A stretch of 14,981 nucleotides of DNA from Conidiobolus incongruus B7586 (Eukaryota; Entomophthoromycota; Entomophthoromycetes; Entomophthorales; Conidiobolaceae): NCBI GenBank assembly GCA_000697335.1, contig JNEM01011929.1, positions 1-14,981 of the forward strand, given 5' to 3'. The notes under the pieces are model-generated. The model made no database searches. It saw nothing but the letters and a program-made list of their open reading frames with translations, and had not been told where the DNA came from. Shown here one piece after another: positions 1 through 8,655 of the stretch. A program made the translations under genes and the position numbers. Within the stretch, counting starts at the first letter, position 1. Each line of letters starts with the position of its first letter.

Positions 1-243
1 TCAATTAATCTGCTTGCCATTCTAGATTGGCCTGAAGAGGCCCCTAAGGGTATGTATGAGCGAATGATAGCGTTTCTCAAACTGTTGAAAGGTACATCTA
101 AAGGGATAGCATCGGTTTGTTCCGATTTAATATCTGAGAACGAAAATTTAGAGACGTCAAAAACAAGGGAGTATGCGGTAGTAGAGAAGGGTAACTTACC
201 GTTTGCTGCTGCAAGAATTTTTGCGTACGACATCATTGCTTGA
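1..243 (+). CDS. open reading frame entering from the left edge, unknown product, probably part of a mobile element
   Basis: A frame is open from base 1 to the TGA at 241-243, 80 codons, so the true start may lie outside the window. The first ATG inside is at 52. The peptide is mixed hydrophobic and charged, with the stretch MIAFLKLLKGTSKGIASVC and a second half rich in Glu and Lys. I recognise no domain. The DNA here is clearly less AT-rich than the intergenic DNA further right, and it abuts the A1 and B inserts. That suggests the tail of a transposable element or a gene fragment rather than a normal host gene. It could also be the 3' exon of a host gene. No splice structure or partner can be judged from this side alone. 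Confidence 0.3.
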   Translation, partial: SINLLAILDWPEEAPKGMYERMIAFLKLLKGTSKGIASVCSDLISENENLETSKTREYAVVEKGNLPFAAARIFAYDIIA

Positions 244-446
244 TTGGGTTGTTTCTGGATATTCGGATCCGGGGGTGTCGGGGGGGCTATCTTCCTAGCC
301 GGGTCCTCGTTGATAGAGGGCATCGTTTGCATAGTTGGATGTTTTTTGCTTCTCTCTTTTTTTTCCAAGGTGGTTTCACGCTCTTTGAAGGAATGAGCTC
401 AAGATTAGGTGTGGTTTCCGCTTCTTGAGTAAGAAAAAAGCTCTTT
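244..446. other. GC-richer non-coding stretch, probable mobile-element flank
   Basis: This stretch contains G-runs (around 269-286) and a T-run (around 355-364). It has no frame with an ATG and recognisable content. By composition it belongs with the left-edge open frame. It ends immediately before the first copy of the TATATGGATTAAA target sequence at 447. It may be the 3' part of an older element into which A1 inserted. I see no tRNA or other RNA fold in it. Confidence 0.3.
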
Positions 447-459
447 TATATGGATTAAA
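447..459 (+). repeat. target-site duplication, copy 1 (left flank of A1)
   Basis: TATATGGATTAAA occurs here, again at 696-708 directly after element A1, and a third time at 1164-1176 after insert B. The same 13 bases on both sides of A1 is what target-primed insertion leaves behind. Confidence 0.75.
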
Positions 460-695
460 TGAATGAAGGATTTTTATTAGACCTAAGGACGAATAAAAGC
501 GATATTTTGCAGAATATATTGATCCGTAACTTGCGGGATCCACCCAAAGATATGGTTCCAGAGTTAAGGGTTTTGTTTGTATTGGGAGTTATTGGGGATA
601 AAGTAATAACAGTATACTCAAGAGTGGGAGGGGATTGTAAATGGTATTATGGGGTATGAAATGGTGTTAGCAGTTTAAGGACTTACTAAGGTCCC
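460..695 (+). mobile_element. short interspersed repeat 'A', copy 1
   Basis: This ~236-base unit is almost identical to 4943-5177. By eye there are five substitutions over the ~215 well-aligned bases, all transitions, plus a little change near the 5' end. Both copies start GAATGAAG and end TTAAGGACTTACTAAGGTC. Each copy has a different flanking direct repeat (13 bases here, 12 at the other), so the ends of the unit are fixed by two independent insertions. There is no TG...CA terminus, no terminal inverted repeat and no poly-A tail. A 12-13 base duplication fits LINE-driven (SINE-like) insertion better than LTR (usually 4-6 bases) or most DNA transposons. I could not find convincing Pol III A and B boxes, so the family is undetermined. 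Much of the unit is open in one shared frame of about 60-70 codons, so it could instead be a truncated 3' end of a longer coding element. Confidence 0.8.
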
Positions 696-708
696 TATAT
701 GGATTAAA
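696..708 (+). repeat. target-site duplication, copy 2 (between A1 and B)
   Basis: This is the second TATATGGATTAAA. Together with its neighbours it forms an 18-base word, CCCTATATGGATTAAAAT (693-710), that recurs exactly at 1161-1178. It is the right flank of A1 and the left flank of B. Confidence 0.75.
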
Positions 709-1163
709 ATTTTTTTATGAGGAAAGGATTTATTCGACAACTTATGGGATGACATAATAAAACCGCCGTATCACTTAGTAATTACCAAGTATACGTAATA
801 GTTACAAAGCATATAGTATATTTCCAATTCATCCAAGTGGATAACCGTAGTAATTCCTGGGACAGGACCCAATTCACTTAATTTCTCGCTAAAGGAGTAT
901 ATAAAACAGATGTAGGCAAAAGTAAACAGACATGAGATGGTGATCTTAAAACGAGAAAGAACCAGAGGACACAGGTATACAAAGTGTGGGCAGCCACTAT
1001 GTAAGAAAAGTGACTTGGAGGTTAATAGATCTTCACAGAGCAGTCAAGCTTAGCACATACAATGAAACTCGAGATAGAGGACAAATAACAATCCGGGACA
1101 TGTCATAGATAGACAAGCCTTTGAGGTGCCATTATTCGTCGAGTGAGGGTTATAAGAAACCCC
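709..1163. mobile_element. insert 'B', ~455 bases bounded by direct repeats, unclassified
   Basis: The segment between the second and third TATATGGATTAAA has the same relatively GC-rich composition as the rest of 1-708 and stops sharply at the third repeat, after which the DNA becomes very AT-rich. It has no long open frame. It ends in a small hairpin (1147-1162) and CCCC directly before the flank, and A1 also ends in CCC there. Its beginning (GGATTTATTCGACAACTTATGGGAT, split here as 726-739 and 740-750) faintly resembles parts of element A. It is single-copy in the window, so its ends rest only on the flanking repeats. It could be a separate element inserted at the same site, or part of a tandem composite with A1. 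Confidence 0.5.
1147..1162 (+). other. small hairpin at the 3' end of insert B
   Basis: GGGTT (1147-1151) and AACCC (1158-1162) can pair around a six-base loop. It lies immediately before the third target-sequence copy, so it may be a terminal structure of the element. The stem is only five base pairs and could be chance. Confidence 0.35.
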
Positions 1164-1176
1164 TATATGGATTAAA
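1164..1176 (+). repeat. target-site duplication, copy 3 (right flank of B)
   Basis: This third TATATGGATTAAA marks the sharp change from GC-richer element DNA to AT-rich spacer. It is identical to 696-708, including three bases on the left and two on the right. Confidence 0.7.
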
Positions 1177-1178
1177 AT

Positions 1179-2412
1179 CATAGTAAAACTTTTTATTTTG
1201 AATTTAATAGTAAATAAATTGTGGGTTAAGTCTCTATGTTAATTCTTTTCATTAGTAAAATATTTTTGATTTTACATTCATATTTAATTAAAGAATAGCT
1301 AATATATAGTAATGAATATATATCACTAGGTAGATATTTAAAATTTTGATTATTAGATAACTTTATAATATATTATTGTTCCTATAATTCTAAAAGAATC
1401 AAAAATTGTTAATTTTTCAACTATTTTTCAAATTAGATTTATAAATTAATCAAATTTGTAATTCTTTATTTGACTAAATATCTAACTATATAATGTTGTG
1501 GTTAATAAATATTATTAAAAGTCTAAATAAATAATTCATAATAATATATAGGGAAATAATGTTTATACAACAATCATATTCAAATTGTTCATAATCTATA
1601 AAATAAAAATTAAATTCTAAAATTAATAATTTGTTTAATTTATTCTGTTTATATTAATTGAATCTACAAGGATTTACATTTTTTGATTTTTGAATATTTT
1701 TATTTAATAGCTCATTGATACTAATCTAGATATTATCATGAAAACTATTCCTAAAAAATATATTGGTATAGTATCCAACAGATCAAGATTTGCAAATAAT
1801 TTATTAATGGTAAACTAGGAGAATAATTTGGAATAAATTCATTTAAATTTAATTGATGGAATATAAGAGTAAATTTCATTGTTAATTGAATAGTTATCCA
1901 AATCAAAAAAATTGATAATGAAACTGATTTTTATTCTATTTTACCTGGGGTTACATTATATGATCTCGAAGGAAAAACTGTATATAAACGATAACAGTTG
2001 ATTAATTAAAAAATTATGTTCCCAAATTTCGAAAAGTAGCTTGTACTTGTGAAAATTATTTTTTGGGTATATATTTGATTTAACGGATTTGAATTGATTA
2101 TTTCATTATATTCTAAAATTAAATAATCTATGGCTTATAATTGGAATAGTTATGATATTTTTAGCAAGAGGAATACAAAAAATATAATGTTTTGACTGAA
2201 TATCTAGTCGTTTACATGATTAGAACATGTACATTTGGTATCAGATATTTTTTTTATCATTTACTAGATTTGAATAACAGTGATCATTTCTGGAAATTCA
2301 AATGAGTACTATAGTATGCACCTAAAAATTATATCAATTAATCTAATTAATTAAAAAATAAAAGAATTAATTTAATGTTATTAAAAATAGTAGAATTAAA
2401 ATGAAAAAAATC
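1179..2412. other. AT-rich intergenic DNA, no gene seen
   Basis: Very AT-rich spacer between the transposon block and the 3' end of the Bir1 gene. No reading frame of useful length, tRNA-like fold or repeat was seen on either strand. A slightly GC-richer patch near 1925-1995 has no coding character that I can support. Confidence 0.6.
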
Positions 2413-2494
2413 TTATGTATTACGTTGGTTTTTAGACTTCCTACAAAAATTGTATTAAAATAAAATAAAACAAAATAAGATATATGAAACTTAC
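2413..2494 (-). other. possible sixth intron and short seventh exon of the Bir1 gene
   Basis: On the minus strand the last codons read AATAT followed by GTAAGT, and the stop codon of the six-exon model lies inside that donor. A 54-base intron (2441-2494) would end in TTTTTGTAG. Splicing it restores the Met codon and adds KSKNQRNT before TAA at 2413-2415, giving 679 residues. The length matches intron 1 exactly and the donor matches intron 4. The branch site would be a weak TTTAATAC. The only alternative is that GTAAGT occurs here by chance and the protein ends in QNM. Confidence 0.5.
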
Positions 2495-4800
2495 ATATTC
2501 TGTATCATCTGATCCAGCTTATTGAGAAAATTATCCAAATCTCGATCCATTTCTGTATTGTCCAAATATTCTAACACTTTTTGAGCTCTCGCGGTCTCCC
2601 ACTCCATCGCTATTTTACTAATTCGTAATGCCTCCTGCTGGGTGCGTTGAAGGAATTCTTGCGGTGTGCCATCGTACTCTTCGAGGGTTGGCGCGGGCTT
2701 CATGCTTGGGAGGGTGTGAAGTTTGATGGATTTGCCTAGGAAATCAATCGCTTTTTTGTGTCGCTTATTGACTGTCTCATCCGCGGATATTTTATAATTG
2801 TCGATTTGACAATATGGCGGAAGGTCATGCAAGGGATGAAGTTGTGATTGAATCTCAGGCTGAGGATGAAGTAAGGAGAGAGGCTGAGGTTGGGACCAGG
2901 GCTGTGATTGAGATTGCAATTCAGATTGGGGTTGTGGATGTGGCTGTGACGGTGATTGTAAATGTGGTTGTGTTTGGGGCTGTAACGCTGACTGAGAAGT
3001 GGAAGTAGGCTCCGGCGATTTCCCTGATCGATACTGGAAGCGACGTTTATGATGTGTTGAAGATACTTCTACGGAGCCGGGTTTTATATGAACTGGAGGT
3101 TCATACTTGAAAGAAATTGGCACTGATTCCAATTTTTCAGATATTGATTGAGTTAGCCCAGGTTTAGAAAATTGAACAGGTTGAATGTCAGCAGTAGATA
3201 AAAGAATATTTTTTGTATTAACAGTATTGAATAAGGTGGGTGCAGCTACAGTTGGAGAAGCATGTGAATTTGAACGTGAAATTTTAAAAGATTTAGCTAT
3301 TTGATTTCGTTTGATTGATGTTGTAGGTGACATTTGAGATTGAATAAGAGGTGACTGAAGCACTTCAGATTTATCGAAATATATACTACTGTTGTGATTA
3401 TCTTGATTAGAATATAAATTGACTGATTTGTCTTCATGTTTAATTTTGGGTTTTGAAGACATAGGACGCTTCTTAGTCGTATCAGATTGAGATTTTGTTC
3501 GCTTTTTTATTCGAGATACTACATTTATAAATGTTAATTAGATATTGATAATCAAAAAAAATAATTTAATTGTCTTTTACTATCAAAACAAATCTGTTTA
3601 CCTTTAGATTCTACTGGCTTATCTGTAGAATTCGATGTAGATTGTTTATTATTTAAATTGAGCTTCTTTGCTGAACGAAGTAAATATGGTCTAGTTGCTA
3701 TATTGGACTTATCAATCACAGATTCGGTCTTGATATTGGGTTGGGTAAGTGTGACAGTTCCAGCTCGCTGACAATAATGCATTAGTCATCGAATATCCAA
3801 TAAATAATAATGACTTACTCGAGTACGTCTGGCTATGGTAGATTTTTCATCTAATATTCCAATATTTAAATTTGTATTTTCTTCCTCTTTCACGGCAATC
3901 TAAATAACAAGATTAGGAATAAGTTAGGTAAAAATTTGTGGGATTTACAATATTATTAATTTTAATAGTCTTTGGAATTTTAGGTAAAAAGATTTCTTCA
4001 GGATTGGTTTTTTCTTTGAATTGTGCTAATATTAATTTCACGATAGGGCAGTCTGGATTGAAAAGGAGATGCTCTTGAAATGGATTTTGATTACTTTTCC
4101 ACTGATTTTTGACCAATCCACATAAAGAGCATTCAGTCTGATCCGGGAATTCAGTGTTTGCATTTAAACAAAAACCAGCTTTTGCGAGCTGACAACCACA
4201 ATATGTAAATTAAATGTATAAAAAGTTATATCACAAGATAATTACCTCTAAAGGATGGCAACTAGACCTTTTATATTGATGAGGCCACCAGTCTCTAAAA
4301 GTTTTTAACCGCGATGTAAAATACTTTTCACTTGTAAGTTGGATTTTGTCAAAATTTATTCTCTTATTCAAAAATTGGAGCTTTGAAATAACCAAGTGAC
4401 AATTCGGCGATTCTTCACAATGGTATTTTAAAGGATCGTCCCCTTCACACCAACTATCCACCTGACATTGGCACATATAACATGTGACAACATCTTTTAT
4501 TTTTGATGTAGGTGTAAAAAAGAACCCAGTTTCTGCTAACTATTTTAAAATTATTAGAGTTAATTTCGAATTAATAAAAATTTTTCAATTTACCTTTTTA
4601 GGGTTTAATTTGGAGTTAGATTTGAAAAATTTCCATTCATATTTGGCTTTCTTACTCGTGTCAACCTTATCAAGTGGTATATTTCTCAAAAACTCTGCTT
4701 CGTCTTCAATTTTACTTGGGTAATTTATTTGATTGGTAAATGATAATTCTCTATAGTCTGAAAAATGATATAAAGCTAATTTCGTAGCTTTGAATTTCAT
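2491..4800 (-). CDS. bir1: Bir1/survivin-type protein with two BIR domains, chromosomal passenger complex (multi-exon)
   Basis: This is the fungal survivin homologue, which in known fungi works with Aurora kinase and INCENP at centromeres. I assembled six exons: 4594-4800, 4246-4539, 3949-4188, 3819-3899, 3602-3767 and 2491-3518. They are joined by GT-AG introns of 54, 57, 49, 51 and 83 bases. The first four introns are phase 0, the fifth phase 1. The product is 671 residues. BIR1 (about 54-118) has zinc ligands C89-x2-C92-x16-H109-x6-C116 and W99. BIR2 (about 142-218) has RLKTF at 146-150, then C187-x2-C190-x16-H207-x6-C214. Both have the canonical spacing. Residues 334-348 are a bipartite basic stretch like a nuclear signal. 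Residues 507-564 are a Gln/Pro/Ser-rich repeat. Residues 605-671 are charged and helical, the usual place for the INCENP-binding part. Several SP sites (near 385, 393, 417, 497) could be Cdk targets. I chose the ATG at 4798-4800. The stop at 2491-2493 overlaps a perfect splice donor, so the end may differ. Identity is strong from the BIR motifs; the passenger role is inferred from the family. Confidence 0.9.
2815..2988 (-). repeat. Gln/Pro/Ser-coding low-complexity tract in the Bir1 gene
   Basis: This codes residues 507-564 as loose repeats of QPQ, QSQ and QPH units. The DNA is a degenerate six-to-twelve-base repeat. Such tracts usually change length quickly between strains. It separates the SP-rich middle from the helical C-terminal part and is probably a disordered linker. 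Confidence 0.7.
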
Positions 4801-4930
4801 TATGATAAAATATTGAAAGAAACTAGCCAATTAAATATAAATCAGTATTATCATATATTTGTTATGGATCAGTTATTTTAAATAATTTTATATTTTTAAG
4901 TATTAACAATTAAGGAGTATAAATTTAATC

Positions 4931-4942
4931 TTGAATATATTT
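4931..4942 (+). repeat. target-site duplication, left flank of A2
   Basis: TTGAATATATTT occurs here and again at 5178-5189, directly flanking the second copy of element A. It differs from the duplication around A1, as expected for an independent insertion. Confidence 0.75.
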
Positions 4943-5177
4943 GAATGAAGAAAATTTTATTAGACCTAAGGACGAATAAAAGCGATATTTTGCAGAATAT
5001 ATTGATCCGTAACTTGTGGGATCCACCCAAAGATATGGTTCCAGAGTTAAGGGTTTTGTTTGTATTGGGAGTTATTGGGGATGAAATAATAACAGTATAC
5101 TCAAGAGTGGGAGGGGATTATAAATGGTATTATGGGGTATGGAATGGTGTTAGCAGTTTAAGGACTTACTAAGGTCT
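4943..5177 (+). mobile_element. short interspersed repeat 'A', copy 2, in the Bir1 promoter region
   Basis: About 235 bases, near-identical to 460-695 and in the same orientation. Its own 12-base direct repeat (4931-4942 and 5178-5189) defines both ends. It sits in the spacer between the divergent Bir1 and Spp2 genes, its left flank starting 130 bases upstream of the Bir1 start codon, so it may lie within or next to that promoter. The intact flanking repeats and ~98% similarity to A1 point to recent movement. The composition is clearly richer in G than the surrounding spacer. Family undetermined, as for copy 1. Confidence 0.8.
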
Positions 5178-5189
5178 TTGAATATATTT
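5178..5189 (+). repeat. target-site duplication, right flank of A2
   Basis: Second TTGAATATATTT, identical to 4931-4942. One T separates it from the shared end AAGGTC of element A. Confidence 0.75.
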
Positions 5190-6110
5190 CATTCATTCAA
5201 TCCAATTTAATAAATTAGAATTGTTATTATTCGTTTGTGGGAATATTAGTTTCAAAATTCTTGTTTCTCATTTTATCTGGAAATTTTTAATGATTTGATT
5301 GTATAGAATTCAAAATAAAATATATACATATGTTCTTGTATATTCAAAATAATAACTTAAAAAGGAAGTAATAAATAAATTTCGCATAAATTAAATTCAA
5401 ATATCATAAGTACCTTTAATAGTGATATGAATTATGTGACTCATTATTAACTATAATTCTCGAACATAAATATGAGAATTTTATATTTAATATTAATAGA
5501 ATTTCAATAATCCATTAATTATTAATTTTAAACAATTTATATGTTTTTGACATAAATTATAAGGAAATTAACAAGATTTCGGATATTAGATAACCATAGT
5601 GTCTTTTATTTTTATCATACTAAACTCAATTCACTTATCAAAATTTGATATAATATTTATTATATTTTTCATTTAGTCTAACATATTATTTTTTATTAAT
5701 GATTTATACTACAATAAATACATTCTAATATATATGTTTAATCCCTTCATCTGAAGATTAATATTGTGATATTATCCAAAATTTTATTAATACTTATTCT
5801 TTAAATTCTGAACTTATATATAACATAACTAATCAATTTTATGCTTTGAATATGTAATTTTTAAAATCATTATATACAATTGAATAATATTTGGATAATT
5901 AAAATAATAGTTGGAGAGTATTAGCTATATGATAGTTCTTAATTGAAATTTAAATATAAAAAATGTGACTATAAAATTGAGAATTTAATTATTTTTATAA
6001 TCCCATAATAAAATCAATATTATATTCTAATTATATTATTCAAACAATCAATGGATAATAAATAATATTCTAGCAGTTTGGTTATTAAGAATTTTAGATA
6101 TACTTCAATA
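5190..6110. other. AT-rich intergenic DNA between divergent Bir1 and Spp2 genes
   Basis: About 920 very AT-rich bases that must hold the Spp2 promoter and perhaps distal parts of the Bir1 promoter. I see no distinctive TATA box, because TA-rich words are everywhere, and no gene. Confidence 0.5.
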
Positions 6111-6989
6111 ATGTTTAGAAAAAATCCCAATTCTTCAAATTTTAGAAAATTTAATTTAAAAAAATCGACAAATTCAGATAATTCAGATAATAATAGTAAT
6201 AGAACGAATAATGGTATTGGTTTTAAATTTACTTCTACAAAACCAACTAACGTTACTATTAGTCGTAATAGAGTAAATTTAGGTGAAGAAACAGTTAAAG
6301 CTGAATCTGACAAAGTTCAAATTATCACAGAGTTTGACCCCAATGCAAAAGACCTTAGTGAAATTCCTGTTAAACGTGTCATTCCATGTATCGAAGAGGA
6401 AGGAGGCTGGAAAGCTAGAAAGAAAGCTACTTACATCCCTCAAAATCAGCCTGTAGGTAAAGATGTCGTTACAACTACCGTTATGAATGGTGTAGATAGT
6501 AATACCAAATATGGTTTGAAAGTTATGCAGCCAAAACCTACCGAACTTGAAGAAAACATTGAAGAGAATGAACTAACTCAGACTGATTCAAAAGATACCC
6601 AACCTCAAGAACCACTCACACTCGAACAACAAGCAATTAACGAGTTAATTAATGATGCTACAAATACTAAGACTGTTAAAGTTATGTCTATTCCACTCCA
6701 ACCTTATAACGAAACTGAAGCATATCGCCAAGATGTTGAATCCCGTCCCGATTCCTGCACCCTCGAAGAATACGAAGAAACGCCCATTGAGGAATTTGGT
6801 TTGGCAATGCTAAGAGGTATGGGATGGGATGAAGAAGCTGAAGAGAAAAAGAAAGCTAAAAAGGGCAAAGAGAAAGAATTAGTCCCTCAGCCTAGAGAAA
6901 GACTGCTAGGGTTAGGTGCTAAGCCTCAACCCAAACCAGTTTCCAAAGATCGATCATATTCAGGTCACAAGGGGTATAGCAAAAGATAA
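6111..6989 (+). CDS. SPP2: Spp2/GPKOW/MOS2-type G-patch splicing factor
   Basis: Single-exon gene for 292 residues. In yeast, Spp2 binds the DEAH helicase Prp2 through its G-patch and activates it for catalytic remodelling of the spliceosome; GPKOW and MOS2 are the animal and plant relatives. The diagnostic block is at residues 216-239, with Y221, P225, F229-G230, R235-G236 and G238-W239 (EEFGLAMLRGMGW), followed by a Lys-rich stretch and the RLLGLGAK segment at 264-271 seen after the G-patch in this family. The N-terminus is Asn/Ser-rich and includes GFKF at 37-40, like the F-x-F near the start of relatives. Residues 83-100 carry a conserved-looking IPVKRVIPCI. I start at the ATG at 6111; a slightly longer frame upstream has no ATG. 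The length is near that of metazoan-fungal Spp2 proteins and longer than yeast Spp2 (185). No KOW domain is seen, so Spp2 fits better than GPKOW. An AATAAA lies 45 bases after the stop. Confidence 0.87.
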   Translation: MFRKNPNSSNFRKFNLKKSTNSDNSDNNSNRTNNGIGFKFTSTKPTNVTISRNRVNLGEETVKAESDKVQIITEFDPNAKDLSEIPVKRVIPCIEEEGGWKARKKATYIPQNQPVGKDVVTTTVMNGVDSNTKYGLKVMQPKPTELEENIEENELTQTDSKDTQPQEPLTLEQQAINELINDATNTKTVKVMSIPLQPYNETEAYRQDVESRPDSCTLEEYEETPIEEFGLAMLRGMGWDEEAEEKKKAKKGKEKELVPQPRERLLGLGAKPQPKPVSKDRSYSGHKGYSKR

Positions 6990-7168
6990 CTCAAGTACTC
7001 AATTTGATCATATTTTGTTAATAATCAACTTTGAATAAATTATCATTTCTATTGCACCATCATATTTTTACTTATATTTAATCTATTATAAAATATTAAA
7101 ATTCTATTAAAGCATTGTTTATTTTAAAATTGATTTTATTTTTCATAAATTAATTGAAGTTTTAGAGT

Positions 7169-7558
7169 CTATTTGATTAACTTAGCCATATCTTCAACAT
7201 TCAAGTTAATACCACTCTTGTCAATTTCATCCTTAAGTTCCTTTAACTTATTTCTGACATTAGTATTAGCCATAAGTTTAACCATAAGTACGGCCTTATT
7301 GCCACTTAGTGTCTGCATATCAAAACCTTCAGCTTGAAGAACTTGACTCAATTCTTGCAATTTGGCGATGACGTTGGGGTGCTTCATCAATTCCTTGAGC
7401 ATAGGCATCAACTTTTGGTTTTTCAACAAGTTGGCATGATTGACATAATTTCTGGTTTGATATTGGTTACCTAAAACAGAGGGAAAGCAAAGCAATTGAC
7501 GTTTGAAAATATTTTGAGTAATTAATTGAGATGATTTAAGTAAACTTCTATAATACAT
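7169..7558 (-). CDS. small probable mitochondrial protein with two 38-residue repeats, unknown function
   Basis: A 129-residue protein from the ATG at 7556-7558 to a TAG at 7169-7171. I do not recognise the family. Residues 1-41 contain Lys, Arg, Ser and Gln but no Asp or Glu, as in a mitochondrial presequence, and TRNYV at 35-39 could be a processing site. The rest is helical and amphipathic. It is made of two tandem units, about 51-88 and 89-126, aligned without gaps at a spacing of 38: LMKHPNVIAKLQEL (57-70) against LMANTNVRNKLKEL (95-108), then G78 against G116 and K88 against K126. The N-V-x-x-K-L-x-E-L pattern is loosely like STI1-type helical repeats, which is only a suggestion. It converges on the Spp2 gene with 179 bases between stop codons, and TTTATT at 7135-7140 could be its polyadenylation signal. 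The coding call is supported by length, codon use and internal duplication. Confidence 0.75.
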   Translation of the reverse strand: MYYRSLLKSSQLITQNIFKRQLLCFPSVLGNQYQTRNYVNHANLLKNQKLMPMLKELMKHPNVIAKLQELSQVLQAEGFDMQTLSGNKAVLMVKLMANTNVRNKLKELKDEIDKSGINLNVEDMAKLIK

Positions 7559-8119
7559 GATTTAAATTTTTTAATTGATATTCGGAATATTTTTCTCAAT
7601 CTCAATTGTTAAATTTATATACTTTTTTGATTTTAAATTAATATAAATTATTAAAGTTATGGGATTTGACTAAATAGTGATTTTGATAATTATATTTAAT
7701 TAGATATAAAAAATCTGGTTAAAATGAAAAATAAAATTATAGTATATATGAATATTTAAGTAATAATGAGAGATGAAAAATCTAGATGATCCGATTTATA
7801 AACTTTATATTTTCTATCATCGTAAACTTTAAAATTATTTAAATGAATGCACTTGTATAATATTACATATTAACAAAATATTATATAAAATAATATTTTA
7901 ATATATCTAATAAATATTATTATTTTAATATTGAAAATTTTATCATCACAATAACATTGAACAAAGAATCATTAGTTGTATTATGCATTTTCAAAATAAA
8001 GTTGAAATTTATATTATTAGTAAATATATAAATATAGATGGTGTATATTTTATATAATTGAATGATATAAGTCTAAGAAATACTTTATATTATCAAGTTT
8101 TTATACCGATAAAAATGTG
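7559..8119. other. AT-rich intergenic DNA
   Basis: Upstream spacer of the small mitochondrial protein gene. Very AT-rich, with no gene or repeat that I can support. The promoter of the minus-strand gene at 7169-7558 must lie at its left end, but no element stands out. Confidence 0.5.
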
Positions 8120-8640
8120 TATATTTTGAGTTAGAGGCAAGTATAGAAAATAGAATCAGGACTACAAAAAAATTTAAGAATTCAAATAAAATAAAGTTAC
8201 AAGAGTAATTATGACGGAAGCAATTAGGAGCAAAATCACTTCAAGGTATTTTCAATAATTTTTCACCGAAATACAAAAATTATTTAAGGAGAGAAAAATG
8301 ATTGAAGTATATGAGAATTAAGAATAACATCAATGTAGGATTTTGGGTTAATCCGTAAGTTGTATGTGAGTAGGAATTAATAGAGAGATAGAGGTGATTG
8401 TTCAGATTAAACAAGGATTACACATAGTAGTGAACCGCTTTCCAATATTTAGATTAATTAAGGTAAGAAGAATCCAATAGATATAAAGCGACATAAATAA
8501 CCAAGAATCCATACTAATTAAATCAAGTCCGATTAAAATTTTTGACTAATAATATTCTCTTATCAAGGTCCGAAAGACAATTAGGATTTATTCCAAAACA
8601 CCTATAATTACAACAGACCCCTAAAGGTTGAGACAGTTTT
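8120..8640. other. island of mixed composition 3' of RPS21, possible decayed element
   Basis: The base composition is visibly less AT-biased than on the left, with purine-rich stretches and scattered CG-containing words, but there is no reading frame of note. It contains TTAATCCGTAAGTTG near 8347-8361, which resembles ATTGATCCGTAACTTG inside element A. That fits an old, diverged insertion. The right end should include the RPS21 3' untranslated region. No clear flanking repeats or RNA fold were found. Confidence 0.3.
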
Positions 8641-8655
8641 ACTCAATCAAAAAGC

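Noticed and set aside
240-428. Open frame after the left-edge frame
   Set aside because: It begins without an ATG, has no recognisable content and crosses G- and T-runs. Not supported as a gene.
459-659. Frame inside element A as a host gene, with a second copy at 4945-5172
   Set aside because: The frame lies wholly inside a mobile unit bounded by target duplications, and two copies this young cannot show selection on the protein. Kept as part of the element.
460-695. Element A as a solo LTR or MITE
   Set aside because: No TG...CA ends, no terminal inverted repeat, and a 12-13 base target duplication is too long for most of these families.
2814-3008. Plus-strand open frame opposite the Gln/Pro-rich part of Bir1
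   Set aside because: It is the antisense of a low-complexity repeat, which keeps several frames open. The composition (Val/Glu/Ala runs) follows from the repeat and there is no domain.
4484-4723. Plus-strand open frame opposite Bir1 exons 1 and 2
   Set aside because: The opposite strand codes a BIR domain with all four zinc ligands and good splice sites, so this is a shadow.
6020-6313. Minus-strand open frame with hydrophobic stretches
   Set aside because: It is antisense to the start of the Spp2 gene. Its Leu/Phe-rich character comes from the complement of Asn/Lys codons.
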